Shown one piece after another: positions 1-13,865 of a stretch of 64,000 nucleotides of DNA. The notes beneath the pieces were generated by a model. That model saw nothing but the letters and a program-made list of their open reading frames with translations. It was not told where the DNA came from and ran no database searches. Position 1 is the first letter of the stretch. Each line of letters begins with the position of its first letter. Origin of the DNA: Azohydromonas sediminis (GTDB taxonomy: Bacteria > Pseudomonadota > Gammaproteobacteria > Burkholderiales > Burkholderiaceae_C); contig NZ_QOAZ01000001.1 in NCBI RefSeq assembly GCF_003574675.1, positions 186,001 to 250,000 of the forward strand, in the 5' to 3' direction. The translations under genes were made by a program, and so were the position numbers.

Positions 1-74
1 TGCGCGCGCAGCTCGCGCAGGCTGCCGCGGGCCGCACGGCGGCCGACGAGGCCGGCCCGCCAGGGGCCGGTCGA

Positions 75-80
75 TAGAAT
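75..80 (+). promoter_or_regulatory. Putative -10 box upstream of glnS
   Basis: TAGAAT lies 49 bases before the glnS start and is followed by CGGT. The same ten bases (TAGAATCGGT) precede ileS at 3941. No convincing -35 hexamer is visible 16-18 bases upstream. Nothing else is supported in bases 1-129; a neighbouring gene may lie mostly outside the window. Confidence 0.35.
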
Positions 81-129
81 CGGTGCGACCCTTGTTGCAC
101 CCTCGCCGGCGAGCGCCGAAGACCACCCC

Positions 130-2181
<2,052 letters not shown>

Positions 2182-2206
2182 GCGCGAGCCGGCGCCCGGC
2201 GGCGTG

Positions 2207-2911
2207 ATGCGGCTCGCGCAGCTGCTGTTCAGCCAGGGCTTCGGCACGCGCCGCGAGTGCGCGGCACTGGTGGCCGCCGGCGAGGTGCGCGTCGGCGGGC
2301 GCGTCGTCGACGACCCCGACGCCGAGGTCGAGCCGGAAGGCCTCGAGTTCAGCGTCCGAGGCGAGCGCTGGACGTACCGTGAGCGCGCCGTCGTCGTGCT
2401 GCACAAGCCCGCGGGCTTCGAGTGCTCGCTCCAGCCGCGACACCACCCGAGCGTGATGAGCCTGCTGCCCGCTGCGCTGCGCCGGCGCGGCGTGCAGCCG
2501 GTGGGCCGCCTCGACGTCGACACCACCGGCTTGCTGCTGCTGACCGACGACGGCGCGCTGCTGCACCGGCTCACGTCGCCGAAGCGGCACGTCGCGAAGG
2601 TCTACGAGGTGACGACCAAACACGCCGCCACACCGGCGCTGGCGCGGCGCCTCGTCGACGGTGTGCAGCTCGTCGACGAGCCGCGGCCGGTGCGTGCCGC
2701 CGCCTGCGAGGCCACAGGCCCGCACACGCTGCGGCTCGTGCTGACCGAAGGCAAGTACCACCAGGTCAAGCGCATGGTCGCCGCGGCCGGCAACCGCGTC
2801 GAAGCGCTGCACCGCGGCGCGTTCGGCGCCGTCGTGCTCGGCGATCTCGCGCCGGGCCAGTGGCGCTACGCGACCGCGCACGAGGAGGCGCTGCTCGACG
2901 CGCCTCGATAA
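2207..2911 (+). CDS. rsuA: 16S rRNA pseudouridine synthase, RsuA family
   Basis: Isomerises a uridine of 16S rRNA (U516 in E. coli) to pseudouridine during small-subunit assembly. An N-terminal S4 RNA-binding domain occupies about residues 1-60. The catalytic domain carries GRLDVDTTGLLLLTDDG with the catalytic aspartate near residue 103. HKPAGFECS matches the RsuA subgroup better than RluB/E/F, and the length (234) equals RsuA. The gene follows glnS by 25 bases. GTG at 2204 directly precedes the ATG used here, so the true start could be one codon earlier. Confident of the family; the exact target uridine is inferred from subgroup resemblance. Confidence 0.88.
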   Translation: MRLAQLLFSQGFGTRRECAALVAAGEVRVGGRVVDDPDAEVEPEGLEFSVRGERWTYRERAVVVLHKPAGFECSLQPRHHPSVMSLLPAALRRRGVQPVGRLDVDTTGLLLLTDDGALLHRLTSPKRHVAKVYEVTTKHAATPALARRLVDGVQLVDEPRPVRAAACEATGPHTLRLVLTEGKYHQVKRMVAAAGNRVEALHRGAFGAVVLGDLAPGQWRYATAHEEALLDAPR

Positions 2912-2918
2912 TCGGGCG

Positions 2919-3929
2919 ATGCGCATCTTCCGCGGCGTCCACCATCGCGAGCTCGCCGACAGCGCCGGCTGCGCACTGACGATCGGCAACTTCGACGGCG
3001 TGCACCGCGGCCACCAGGCGATGCTCGCGCTGCTGACGAACGAGGCGCGCCACCGCGGCGTGCCCAGCTGCGTGCTGACCTTCGAGCCGCACCCGCGCGA
3101 CTTCTTCGCCGCGCGCGCCGGTCGCCCCGAACTCGCGCCGGCGCGCATCGCGACGCTGCGCGACAAGCTCGCCGAGCTGCGCCGCTGCGGCATCGACCGC
3201 GCCGTCGTGCTGCGCTTCGACGCGCGGCTGGCGGCGCTGTCGCCCGAGGCCTTCGTCGACGAGGTCCTCGTGCGGGGCCTGAAGGCGCGCTACGTGCTCG
3301 TCGGCGACGACTTCCGTTACGGCGCGAAGCGCGCCGGCGACTACGCGACGCTCGACGCCGCCGGCGAGCGCCAGGGCTTCGAGGTCGCGCGCATGCTCAG
3401 CTACGAGGTGCACGGCGAGCGCGTCTCGAGCTCGGCGGTGCGCGACGCGCTGGCTGCCGGCGACATGGGGCGCGCGGCGGCACTGCTCGGGCGGCCGTAC
3501 ACCGTCAGCGGCCACGTCGTGCACGGCGCCAAGCTCGGTCGAGCGCTCGGCGAGAGCGCCGCCGGCGCCGGCGACGGCTTTCGCACGCTGAACCTGCGCT
3601 TCGCGCACCCGCGCCCGGCGGCGGGCGGCATCTTCGTCGTGCGCGTGCTCGGGCTGGCGCCGCAGCCGCTGCCGGGGGTCGCGAGCCTGGGCGTGCGCCC
3701 GACCGTCGACGACTCGGGGCGCGTGCTGCTCGAGGTGCACTGCCTCGCGTGGCCGCTGGGCGCCGCGGAGGCCTACGGCCGGCTGGTGCAGGTCGAGCTG
3801 CTGCACAAGCTGCACGACGAGCGCCACTACGCATCGCTGGCGGCGCTGCGCGACGGCATCGCCGCCGACGTCGCCGACGCGCGGCGCTGGTGGGCCGCGC
3901 ACGGCCCGGCCACCGCGGCGGCGTCATGA
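2919..3929 (+). CDS. ribF: Bifunctional riboflavin kinase / FAD synthetase
   Basis: Makes FMN from riboflavin and ATP, then FAD from FMN and ATP. The N-terminal nucleotidyltransferase domain (about residues 15-190) shows GNFDGVHRGH, and the second motif SSSAVRDAL lies near residue 170. The C-terminal riboflavin kinase domain (about 195-325) begins YTVSGHVVHGAKLGR and carries GVASLGVRPTVDD. At 336 residues it is slightly longer than most homologues because of extra alanine/glycine-rich residues inside the kinase domain. It begins 7 bases after rsuA and probably shares its transcript. The ribF-ileS-lspA order is a common proteobacterial arrangement, which supports all three calls. Confidence 0.95.
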   Translation: MRIFRGVHHRELADSAGCALTIGNFDGVHRGHQAMLALLTNEARHRGVPSCVLTFEPHPRDFFAARAGRPELAPARIATLRDKLAELRRCGIDRAVVLRFDARLAALSPEAFVDEVLVRGLKARYVLVGDDFRYGAKRAGDYATLDAAGERQGFEVARMLSYEVHGERVSSSAVRDALAAGDMGRAAALLGRPYTVSGHVVHGAKLGRALGESAAGAGDGFRTLNLRFAHPRPAAGGIFVVRVLGLAPQPLPGVASLGVRPTVDDSGRVLLEVHCLAWPLGAAEAYGRLVQVELLHKLHDERHYASLAALRDGIAADVADARRWWAAHGPATAAAS

Positions 3930-3940
3930 AGTGGCGCCGG

Positions 3941-3946
3941 TAGAAT
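3941..3946 (+). promoter_or_regulatory. Putative -10 box between ribF and ileS
   Basis: TAGAATCGGT here repeats the element found before glnS. A transcript starting 6-8 bases downstream would begin about at the ATG at 3955, leaving a 170-base leader before ileS. No clear -35 hexamer is visible. The 200-base ribF-ileS gap otherwise holds only a weak 31-codon frame (3955-4050). Confidence 0.35.
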
Positions 3947-4129
3947 CGGTCGCGATGGCTTCGTACCTCGTGCCCCGGCCCGAGCAGCGCGTGCGCAGCG
4001 GCACGCGCCGGCAGACCACGCGCGATCGAATTCGGCCGCCGGGCCCCTGACGCCGCCACGGGCTGCGGCTCGCCGCCGGCCCGCGCCCTCCTCCTCGCCG
4101 AGAGCGCCCTGCCAGGGGCGCCGCCGACC

Positions 4130-7000
4130 ATGAGCGACCCGACCCCCCCGTCCACGGACTACCGCGCCACGCTGAACCTGCCCGACACGCCGTTCCCGAT
4201 GCGCGGCGACCTCGCCAAGCGCGAGCCGGCGTGGGTCAGGCAGTGGAACGAGCAAGGCGTCTACAAGCAGCTGCGCGACGCGCGCCGCCACGCGCCCAAG
4301 TTCATCCTGCACGACGGCCCGCCGTACGCCAACGGCCAGATCCACATGGGGCACGCCGTCAACAAGGTGCTCAAGGACATGATCGTCAAGGCGCGGCAGC
4401 TCGCCGGTTTCGATGCGCAGTACGTGCCCGGCTGGGACTGCCACGGACTGCCGATCGAGAACGCGATCGAGAAGGCGCACGGCCGCGGCCTGAGCCGCGA
4501 CGAGATGCAGGCCAAGAGCCGCGCCTACGCGACCGAGCAGATCGCGCAGCAGATGGCCGACTTCCAGCGTCTGGGCGTGCTCGGCGACTGGCAGCACCCG
4601 TACCGCACGATGGACCCCGCCAACGAGGCCGGCGAGATCCGCGCGTTCAAGCGCGTGATCGAGCGCGGCTTCGTCTACCGCGGGCTCAAGCCCGTGTACT
4701 GGTGCTTCGACTGCGGCTCGTCGCTCGCCGAATTCGAGATCGAGTACGCCGACAAGCAGAGCCAGACGCTCGACGTCGCGTTCCCCTGCGCCGAGCCCGA
4801 CAAGCTGTTCGCCGCGTTCGGCACGACGCCGATCGCGAAGGACGCGTTCGCGGTGATCTGGACCACGACGGCGTGGACGATTCCGGCCAACCAGGCGCTG
4901 AACCTGAACCCGGCGCTCGAGTACGCGCTCGTCGACACCGAGCGCGGGCTGCTCGTGATGGCCGCGTCGCTCGTCGAGCGCTGCCTCGAGCGCTACGGCC
5001 TCGTCGGTGCCGTCGTCGCGACGACGGCGGGCGAGAAGCTCGGCGGTCTGAAGTTCCGCCACCCGCTGGCCGCGACGCACCCCGGCTACGACCGCGCGAG
5101 CCCGGTGCTGCTGGCCGACTACGCGACCGCCGACGAGGGCACCGGCATCGTCCACTCGGCGCCCGCGTACGGCATCGACGACTTCAACTCGTGCCGTGCG
5201 CACGGCATGGCGGTCGACGAGATCCTCAACCCGGTCGGCCCGCAGGGCCGCTACGCCGACGACTTCCCGCTGTTCGGCGGCCAGAACATCTGGAAGGCGG
5301 TGCCCGTCGTCATCGACGCGCTCAAGGCCGCCGGCCGGCTGATGGCGACCGGCCCGCTCACGCACAGCTACCCGCACTGCTGGCGCCACAAGAGCCCGGT
5401 GATCTACCGCGCGGCGGCGCAGTGGTTCATCCGCATGGACGAGGGCGACGGCGTCTTCACGAAGGACAAGGCGCCGAAGACGCTGCGCCAGATGGCGCTG
5501 GAAGCCATCGAGCACACGAAGTTCTACCCCGAGAACGGCCGCGCGCGGCTGCGCGACATGATCGCCAACCGCCCCGACTGGTGCATCAGCCGCCAGCGCA
5601 GCTGGGGTGTGCCGCTGCCGTTCTTCCTGCACAAGGACACCGGCGAGCTGCACCCGCGCACGATGGAAATCCTCGACCAGGCCGCCGACATCGTCGAGAA
5701 GGGCGGCATCGAAGCGTGGAGCCGGGTGAGCGCCGAAGAGATCCTCGGCCCCGACGACGCGAAGCACTACGTCAAGAGCAGCGACATCCTCGAGGTCTGG
5801 TTCGACAGCGGCTCGACCTTCTGGCACGTGCTGCGCGGCACGCACGCGAACCAGCACGGCAGCCTCGGCCACCACGACGAAGGCCCCGAGGCCGACCTCT
5901 ACCTCGAAGGCCACGACCAGCACCGCGGCTGGTTCCACAGCTCGCTGCTGCTGGCCTGCGCGATCTTCGGGCGCGCGCCGTACCGCGGGCTGCTGACGCA
6001 CGGCTTCACGGTCGACGCGCAGGGCCGCAAGATGAGCAAGTCGCTCGGCAACGGCATCGAGCCGCAGAAGGTCAGCTCGACCCTAGGCGCCGAGATCATC
6101 CGCCTGTGGGTTGCGGCCAGCGACTACTCGGGCGACATCGCCGGCGACGACAAGATCCTCGCGCGCGTCGTCGACGCCTACCGCCGCATCCGCAACACGC
6201 TGCGCTTCCTGCTCGCCAACACGAGCGACTTCGACCCGCAGAAGGACACGGTGCCCCTCGAGCAGATGCTCGAGATCGACCGCTGGGCGCTCGCGCGCGC
6301 AGAAGCCTTCCAGGCCGAGGTGCTGAAGCACTACGAGGTCTACGAGTTCCACCCCGTCGTCGCGAAGCTGCAGGTGTTCTGCTCGGAAGACCTCGGCGCG
6401 TTCTACCTCGACGTGCTGAAGGACCGCCTGTACACGACGGCCCCGAAGAGCCTCGCACGGCGCAGCGCGCAGACGGCGTTGTGGCAGATCACGCAGGCGA
6501 TGCTGCGCTGGATGGCGCCGTTCCTGAGCTTCACCGCCGAGGAGGCGTGGGCGCTCATCGCGCCGGGCCAGGGTTCGATCTTCAAGCAGACGTACTGGAC
6601 CTTCGCCGGCGTCGGTGCCGCGACCGACGCCGCGCTGCTGGCCAAGTGGCAGGCGATCCGCGACGTGCGCGACGCCGTCAACAAGGCGATCGAGGACGTT
6701 CGCGCTGCCGGCGGCGTTGGTTCGTCGCTGCAGGCCGAGGTCACGATCGCCGCGCCGCCCGAGATGCACGCGCTGCTGGCCTCGCTCGGCGACGACCTGA
6801 AGTTCGTGCTGATCACGTCGAAGGCCACGGTCGTGCCCGGTGACGCGCTCGCGGTGACGGTGACGCCGTCGCAGGCCACCAAGTGCGAGCGCTGCTGGCA
6901 CTGGCGCGACGACGTTGGCCACGACGCCGCGCACCCGACGATCTGCGGCCGCTGCACGAGCAACCTGTACGGCGCCGGCGAGGCGCGCACGGTCGCCTGA
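4130..7000 (+). CDS. ileS: Isoleucyl-tRNA synthetase
   Basis: Class I synthetase that charges tRNA-Ile and edits misactivated valine. HMGH (the HIGH site) is near residue 71 in [13 protein letters not shown], and KMSKS is intact near residue 633 after DAQGRK. The CP1 editing domain (about 200-400) holds [18 protein letters not shown]. The C-terminal zinc ribbon is visible as CERCWHW followed by ICGRC near residues 915-945. Length 956 is normal. The ATG lies 17 bases after a weak AGGGG. lspA starts 2 bases after the stop, so translation is probably coupled. Confidence 0.97.
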   Translation: MSDPTPPSTDYRATLNLPDTPFPMRGDLAKREPAWVRQWNEQGVYKQLRDARRHAPKFILHDGPPYANGQIHMGHAVNKVLKDMIVKARQLAGFDAQYVPGWDCHGLPIENAIEKAHGRGLSRDEMQAKSRAYATEQIAQQMADFQRLGVLGDWQHPYRTMDPANEAGEIRAFKRVIERGFVYRGLKPVYWCFDCGSSLAEFEIEYADKQSQTLDVAFPCAEPDKLFAAFGTTPIAKDAFAVIWTTTAWTIPANQALNLNPALEYALVDTERGLLVMAASLVERCLERYGLVGAVVATTAGEKLGGLKFRHPLAATHPGYDRASPVLLADYATADEGTGIVHSAPAYGIDDFNSCRAHGMAVDEILNPVGPQGRYADDFPLFGGQNIWKAVPVVIDALKAAGRLMATGPLTHSYPHCWRHKSPVIYRAAAQWFIRMDEGDGVFTKDKAPKTLRQMALEAIEHTKFYPENGRARLRDMIANRPDWCISRQRSWGVPLPFFLHKDTGELHPRTMEILDQAADIVEKGGIEAWSRVSAEEILGPDDAKHYVKSSDILEVWFDSGSTFWHVLRGTHANQHGSLGHHDEGPEADLYLEGHDQHRGWFHSSLLLACAIFGRAPYRGLLTHGFTVDAQGRKMSKSLGNGIEPQKVSSTLGAEIIRLWVAASDYSGDIAGDDKILARVVDAYRRIRNTLRFLLANTSDFDPQKDTVPLEQMLEIDRWALARAEAFQAEVLKHYEVYEFHPVVAKLQVFCSEDLGAFYLDVLKDRLYTTAPKSLARRSAQTALWQITQAMLRWMAPFLSFTAEEAWALIAPGQGSIFKQTYWTFAGVGAATDAALLAKWQAIRDVRDAVNKAIEDVRAAGGVGSSLQAEVTIAAPPEMHALLASLGDDLKFVLITSKATVVPGDALAVTVTPSQATKCERCWHWRDDVGHDAAHPTICGRCTSNLYGAGEARTVA

Positions 7001-7002
7001 CC

Positions 7003-7521
7003 GTGGGCGGCAAGTCGTCGGCCGGCGGCGCCGGCCTCGTGTTCTGGCTCGCGCTGGCGGCCTTCGTCGTCGTGCTCGACCAGTTCACGAAGACGCTGAT
7101 CCTGGGCGCGTTCGCGCACGGCGAGGTGCGCCCGGTGACGTCGTTCTTCAACCTCGTGCGCGTGCACAACACCGGCGCGGCGTTCAGCTTCCTCGCCGGC
7201 GCGTCGGGCTGGCAGCGCTGGTTCTTCGTCGGCATCGGCGTCGCGGCGTCGGCCTTCATCGTGTGGATGCTGAAGAAGCACCCGACGCAGACGCTGTTCT
7301 GCTTCGCGGTCACGATGATCCTCGGCGGCGCGGTCGGCAACGTCGTCGACCGCCTGCTGCACGGCTACGTCGTCGACTTCCTGCAGTTCCGCTTCGCGGT
7401 CCTCGAGCCGGTCTTCCGCGGCGGCTACTTCCCGAGCTTCAACCTCGCCGACAGCGCGATCACGGTGGGCGCCGCGAGCCTCGTGCTCGACGAGATCCTG
7501 CGCGTGCGCCGCGGGTGCTGA
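7003..7521 (+). CDS. lspA: Lipoprotein signal peptidase (signal peptidase II)
   Basis: Inner-membrane aspartyl protease that removes the signal peptide of diacylated prolipoproteins. Four hydrophobic segments are visible. The two catalytic aspartates sit in GNVVDRLL (near residue 115) and FNLADSAIT (near residue 149), and the NTGAAFSFL motif is intact. The GTG at 7003, two bases after the ileS stop, gives 172 residues, the usual size; longer in-frame extensions would lie entirely inside ileS. Likely substrates in this window are the amino-acid-binding lipoprotein (59026-59859) and the hydratase-like lipoprotein (50132-51001). Confidence 0.94.
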   Translation: MGGKSSAGGAGLVFWLALAAFVVVLDQFTKTLILGAFAHGEVRPVTSFFNLVRVHNTGAAFSFLAGASGWQRWFFVGIGVAASAFIVWMLKKHPTQTLFCFAVTMILGGAVGNVVDRLLHGYVVDFLQFRFAVLEPVFRGGYFPSFNLADSAITVGAASLVLDEILRVRRGC

Positions 7522-7540
7522 ACGCGCCGCGGCGGCAGCG

Positions 7541-8731
7541 ATGGCGCAACGGCACGTCGTGATCGTCGGCGGCGGCGTGATGGGTGCCGCCACCGCGTGC
7601 TTCCTCGCGCGCGACCACGGCGCCGCGGTGACGGTGCTCGAGCGCGACCCGACGTACGCACGCGCGTCGAGCGCGCTGTCGGCGAGCTCGATCCGCGTGC
7701 AGTTCTCGCAGCCGGTCAACATCGCGCTGTCGCGCTGGAGCCTGGCGTTCCTGCGCCGCGTCGGCGACGAGCTCGCGGTCGGCGGCGAGCGACCGGCGAT
7801 CGGCCTCGTCGAGCCGGGCTACCTGTACCTCGCGACCGACGCCGGCGCCGGCGTGCTGCGGGCGAACCACGCGGTGCAGCAGCGCTGCGGTGCCGACGTC
7901 GCGCTGCTCGAGCCGGCCGCCCTGCGCGCGCGCTGGCCGTGGCTGCACACCGGCGACCTCGCGCTCGGCGCGCTCGGGCTGTCGACGCCCACGTCGGGCG
8001 AAGGCTGGTTCGACGGACCGGCACTCGCGCAGGCGCTGCGGCGCAAGGCGGCGGCGTGCGGCGCGCGCTTCGTCGCCGCCGAGGCGACCGGCTTCGACAC
8101 CCGCGGCGACCGCGTGCACGCCGTGCGCACCGCCGATGGCGCGCGCGTGGCCGCCGACGCCGTCGTGATCACCGCCGGCGCGTGGTCGGCACCGCTGGCC
8201 GCGTGCCTCGGTGTCGAGCTGCCGGTGCGTGCGCGCAAGCGCGACGTGTTCGTGTTCGACGCGCCGACGACGCTGCCGGGTTGTCCGCTCGTCATCGACC
8301 CCTGCGGGCTGTGGTTCCGGCCCGAGGGGCGCGGCTTCCTGTGCGGCATGCCGCCGCGCGAACCGTGGCCGGGCGACCCCGACGAGCCGCCGCTGGAGGC
8401 GATCGACCACGGCCTGTTCGACGACGTGATCTGGCCCGCGCTCGCGCAACGCGTGCCGGCGTTCGAGGCGGTGCGGCGGCGTGCAGCGTGGGCCGGCTAC
8501 TACGAGATGAACGTGTTCGACCACAACGGGCTGGCCGGCGCGCTGCCCGGCTGGTGCAACGCGTTCACCGCGTGCGGCTTCTCGGGTCACGGGATGCAGC
8601 AGGCGCCGGCGGTCGGCTGCGCGCTGGCGGCGCTGCTCGTCGGTGTACCGTCGCACGCGCCCGACCTCGCACCGCTGTCGCCGGCGCGCATCGCGCAAGG
8701 CCGTCCGTTGACCGAACGCAACGTCATCTGA
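7541..8731 (+). CDS. FAD-dependent oxidoreductase, DAO/glycine-oxidase-like family
   Basis: An FAD enzyme of the D-amino-acid-oxidase fold, probably oxidising an amine, imino acid or related substrate. The N-terminal dinucleotide motif GGGVMGAATACFLAR spans about residues 9-23. A second FAD-contact region with VVITAGAWS is near residue 210. The C-terminal GFSGHGMQQAPAVG is the usual FAD-binding end of the family. At 396 residues it resembles sarcosine oxidase beta-like or FOXRED1-like proteins. The start follows lspA by 19 bases, so it may end the ileS transcript. The substrate cannot be deduced from sequence or neighbours. Confidence 0.8.
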   Translation: MAQRHVVIVGGGVMGAATACFLARDHGAAVTVLERDPTYARASSALSASSIRVQFSQPVNIALSRWSLAFLRRVGDELAVGGERPAIGLVEPGYLYLATDAGAGVLRANHAVQQRCGADVALLEPAALRARWPWLHTGDLALGALGLSTPTSGEGWFDGPALAQALRRKAAACGARFVAAEATGFDTRGDRVHAVRTADGARVAADAVVITAGAWSAPLAACLGVELPVRARKRDVFVFDAPTTLPGCPLVIDPCGLWFRPEGRGFLCGMPPREPWPGDPDEPPLEAIDHGLFDDVIWPALAQRVPAFEAVRRRAAWAGYYEMNVFDHNGLAGALPGWCNAFTACGFSGHGMQQAPAVGCALAALLVGVPSHAPDLAPLSPARIAQGRPLTERNVI

Positions 8732-8889
8732 GCCAGAGCCGGTGGACCGCAGGCACCGGCCGACGGATACTCTGACGTGGGGTCGGCATGTAGCGTTGCC
8801 GCTGCGCAGTCCCGGTGGGTGCCGGCCGGTCGCCACCCGTCGCCTGCCACACCTCGCGCAGTCAACTGCCACCACGCGGAGGATCCGTC

Positions 8890-9156
8890 ATGAACCTGAT
8901 CGTCTGGCTCGTCGTCGGTGCCGTGCTCGGTCGAATCGCGTGCCTGGTCATGCGCGTCGAGGACAAGGCCATCGTGGCGTCGAGCATCGCCGTCGGCATC
9001 CTCGGCGCGCTGTTCAGCGGCTCGCTGCTGACCCCGCTGTTCGGCTTCAGCACCACGCTGCGCGACTTCAGTGCCGGCGGGCTGCTCGTCGCGGCGTTCG
9101 GTGCGATCGTGCTGCTCGCGCTCAGCGGCTTCATCGCCCGCGGCCGCGCGCACTGA
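8890..9156 (+). CDS. GlsB/YeaQ/YmgE-family small membrane protein
   Basis: An 88-residue, almost wholly hydrophobic protein with three predicted membrane segments. It shows the glycine pattern of the transglycosylase-associated (YeaQ/YmgE) family: N-terminal WLVVGAVLGRIAC, a central GILGALFSGSLL, and a C-terminal hydrophobic helix ending in arginines. In enterobacteria these are envelope-stress or stationary-phase proteins of unclear biochemistry. The ATG at 8890 has a strong GGAGG 6 bases upstream, which decides the start. It stands alone between the oxidoreductase and the L,D-transpeptidase, with 158 bases of otherwise featureless upstream DNA. Confidence 0.82.
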   Translation: MNLIVWLVVGAVLGRIACLVMRVEDKAIVASSIAVGILGALFSGSLLTPLFGFSTTLRDFSAGGLLVAAFGAIVLLALSGFIARGRAH

Positions 9157-9220
9157 CGCACGGCGGCCGCGGCCTGCGCCACGGCCCGCGCGAGCGGGCG
9201 CCATCGCCGACAATGTCGCG

Positions 9221-10822
9221 ATGGTGACCGTCGTGCCGCTGCGCCGCCGCCAATGGATGCTCGGTGCCACGTGCGCCGCGCTGGCCATGCCGTGGCCGCT
9301 TCGCGTGCTGGCCAACAGCGCGGCGACGACGTGGCTCGAAGGCGGCCGAGCGACGCCGCTGGCCCGCGAGGCCGTCGCGCTGCTGAATGCCGCCGCCGAC
9401 GACGGCCTCGACCCGCGCGACTACGACGCCGAGGCCCTGGCGCGCGCCGTCGCGGCCGCGGACACGGCGCCGCTGCCGACGGCGGCCGCGGCGCGCCTCG
9501 ACGGCGCGCTGACGGCGGCGATGCAGCAGTTCCTGCACGACCTCGCGCACGGCCGCATCGACCCGCGGCGCATCCACCAGCGCTACCGGGTCGCCGCGCG
9601 CAGCGATTTCGACGCCGCCACGGCGCTGCAGGCGGCGCTGGCGCGCGGGCGCCTGGCCGACGCGGTGCGCGCGGCGCAGCCGCCGCTGCCGCTGTACGGC
9701 CAGCTGCGCGCCGCGCTCGCTGCATACCGCGCGCTCGGCAGCCCTCGCGCGTGGGCGCAGCCGCTGCCGCCACTGCCGGTGCCGCGCGGCAGCCGTGCCG
9801 GCAAGCTCGAACCGGGTCAGCCGTGGTCCGGGTTGCCGCTGCTGGTGCAACGGCTGCAGGTGCTCGGCGACCTCGCCGCCGACGTGCCCGTGCCCCCGCG
9901 CTACGAAGGCGCCGTCGTCGACGCGGTGCGCGCGTTCCAGCAGCGCCACGGCCTTGCGGTCGACGGCGTGGTCGGGCGCGCGACGGTCGCCGCGCTCGAC
10001 GTGACGCCGGCGGCACGCGCGCGCCAGATCGAACTGACGATGGAGCGCCTGCGCTGGACGCCGCTGATGCAGGCCCCGCGCATGATCGTCGTCAACGTGC
10101 CCGAGTTCGAGCTGCGCGCCTACGAGGTCGTCGACGGCCGCATCCACGTGCGCGAGCAGATGCGCGTCATCGTCGGCCGCGCGCTCGACACGCGCACGCC
10201 GCTGTTCGACGAGACGATGCGCTTCATCGAGTTCGCGCCGTACTGGAACGTCCCGCCGTCGATCGCACGCAACGAGACGGTGCCGCGCCTGCGCCGCGAC
10301 CCCGGCTACTGGGACCGCGAGGGCTTCGAGTTCGTCGCCGGCGACGGGCGCGTCGACACCGTCTTGACCTCGGACAAGCTCGACGCGGTGCTCGCCGGGC
10401 GGCTGCGCATCCGCCAGCGCCCCGGCGAGCGCAACGCGCTGGGCGACATCAAGTTCGTGTTCCCGAACAACGACCACATCTTCCTGCACCACACGCCCGG
10501 CGTCGCGCTGTTCGAGCGCGAGCGGCGCGACTTCAGCCATGGCTGCATCCGCGTCGAGAAACCGGTCGAGCTGGCGCGCTTCGTGATGGCGGGCATGCCC
10601 GGCTGGGACGAGGCGCGCATCCGCGAGGCGATGGCCGGCGGCACGTCGACCACGGTGCGGCTCGCGGCGCCGGTACCGGTATTGATCGCCTACGGAACCG
10701 TACTTGTGAAGAACGGTCGCGTCCATTTCTACGATGATCTGTACGGGCACGACGCGCGCCTCGATGCCGCGTTGCGCGGTCGCGCGTCGCCCGCCCACGA
10801 ACGAGGGAGCCCCTTCCCATGA
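9221..10822 (+). CDS. L,D-transpeptidase (LdtD/YcbB type) with peptidoglycan-binding domain
   Basis: Periplasmic cysteine transpeptidase that forms 3-3 crosslinks in peptidoglycan. The start MVTVVPLRRRQWML is followed by an export signal ending near LANSAA (about residue 30). A scaffold domain precedes a PG_binding_1 repeat (about residues 205-265, AVRAFQQRHGLAVDGVVG). The YkuD catalytic domain carries SHGCIRVEKP with the nucleophilic cysteine near residue 442. Length 533 fits YcbB-type enzymes. GACAAT ends 7 bases before the ATG, so the message may be leaderless. The last 4 bases overlap the DUF882 gene (ATGA), matching the common ycbB-ycbK pairing. Confidence 0.9.
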   Translation: MVTVVPLRRRQWMLGATCAALAMPWPLRVLANSAATTWLEGGRATPLAREAVALLNAAADDGLDPRDYDAEALARAVAAADTAPLPTAAAARLDGALTAAMQQFLHDLAHGRIDPRRIHQRYRVAARSDFDAATALQAALARGRLADAVRAAQPPLPLYGQLRAALAAYRALGSPRAWAQPLPPLPVPRGSRAGKLEPGQPWSGLPLLVQRLQVLGDLAADVPVPPRYEGAVVDAVRAFQQRHGLAVDGVVGRATVAALDVTPAARARQIELTMERLRWTPLMQAPRMIVVNVPEFELRAYEVVDGRIHVREQMRVIVGRALDTRTPLFDETMRFIEFAPYWNVPPSIARNETVPRLRRDPGYWDREGFEFVAGDGRVDTVLTSDKLDAVLAGRLRIRQRPGERNALGDIKFVFPNNDHIFLHHTPGVALFERERRDFSHGCIRVEKPVELARFVMAGMPGWDEARIREAMAGGTSTTVRLAAPVPVLIAYGTVLVKNGRVHFYDDLYGHDARLDAALRGRASPAHERGSPFP

Positions 10823-11367
10823 CGATCCCCTGCCACGCCCGCCGTCGCTTCCTGCGCCACGGGGCCGCCGCCGTCGCGACGCTGCCGGCGTTCAGCCTGA
10901 CGGCGCGGGCGCGCACGGCGCCGGTGCGCGAACTGGCGCTGAACCACCTGCACACGCACGAGCGCATCGAGGTCGTCTACGCGGTCGGCGACAGCTACGT
11001 GCCCGAGGCGCTCGGCTCGCTCGACCACTTCCTGCGCGACCACTACAGCGGCGCCGTCGGCCGCATCGACCCGCGGCTGCACGACCTGCTGCACGCGGTT
11101 CGGCAGGTGCTCGGCACCGAGCGCCCGTTCCACGTGATCTCCGGCTACCGCGCACCCGAGACCAACGCGCACCTGAAGGCCACGCGCGGTGGCGGTGTGG
11201 CCACGCGCAGCCTGCACATGGAAGGCCGCGCGATCGACGTGCGCATCCCCGGCGTGCCGCTCGAAGACCTGCGCGACGCCGCGCTGTCGCTGCAGGCCGG
11301 CGGCGTCGGCTACTACCCGCGCGAGCAGTTCGTGCACATCGACACCGGGCGCGTGCGCCGCTGGTGA
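10819..11367 (+). CDS. DUF882/YcbK-like peptidase M15 family protein with Tat signal
   Basis: A periplasmic metallopeptidase-like protein of the M15/DUF882 group, thought to act on peptidoglycan peptides. The N-terminus [15 protein letters not shown] is a twin-arginine signal, so it is probably exported folded. The catalytic region has [25 protein letters not shown] (zinc His and Asp) and [12 protein letters not shown] (C-terminal His). At 182 residues it matches E. coli YcbK. The 4-base overlap with the L,D-transpeptidase gene implies coupled translation and a shared role in cell-wall remodelling. Confidence 0.88.
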   Translation: MTIPCHARRRFLRHGAAAVATLPAFSLTARARTAPVRELALNHLHTHERIEVVYAVGDSYVPEALGSLDHFLRDHYSGAVGRIDPRLHDLLHAVRQVLGTERPFHVISGYRAPETNAHLKATRGGGVATRSLHMEGRAIDVRIPGVPLEDLRDAALSLQAGGVGYYPREQFVHIDTGRVRRW

Positions 11368-11437
11368 ATCTCGACGCCGCGCAGCGGCTGCACCGTCTCG
11401 GGCGGCGTCGCGAGGCGCCTGCCCGTCGAGCGCCGGT

Positions 11438-13750
<2,313 letters not shown>

Positions 13751-13800
13751 GGTGAGATCGGGGATTCTCGGTGCAGGCGCGTGGCAGCGCAGGCGGCGGG

Positions 13801-13810
13801 ACTCTAAAGT
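13801..13810. promoter_or_regulatory. Possible overlapping divergent -10 elements
   Basis: ACTCTAAAGT contains TAAAGT on the plus strand (towards the monooxygenase) and TAGAGT on the minus strand (towards the ygiQ-like gene). It is the only AT-rich spot in the 115-base divergent gap. No clear -35 boxes are seen, so this is a weak call. Confidence 0.3.
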
Positions 13811-13865
13811 CGCCGCCGCGGGGCGGCGGACGTCCCGCCCCACAACAGCGAAGGAGACCTCCCCG

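Noticed and set aside
1-129. A gene fragment at the left edge
   Set aside because: No frame there has recognisable protein features; only a -10-like box is supported.
3955-4050. A 31-codon frame in the ileS leader, placed just after TAGAATCGGT, a possible leader peptide
   Set aside because: Only one isoleucine codon, no terminator/antiterminator hairpins seen, and an arginine/proline-rich composition typical of chance frames.
9205-9219. CGACAATGTCG dyad before the L,D-transpeptidase and the similar dyad near 57144, considered as a shared operator
   Set aside because: GACAAT is likely to be a -10 box in this lineage, and the short dyad can arise from it; two copies are too few to claim a regulon.
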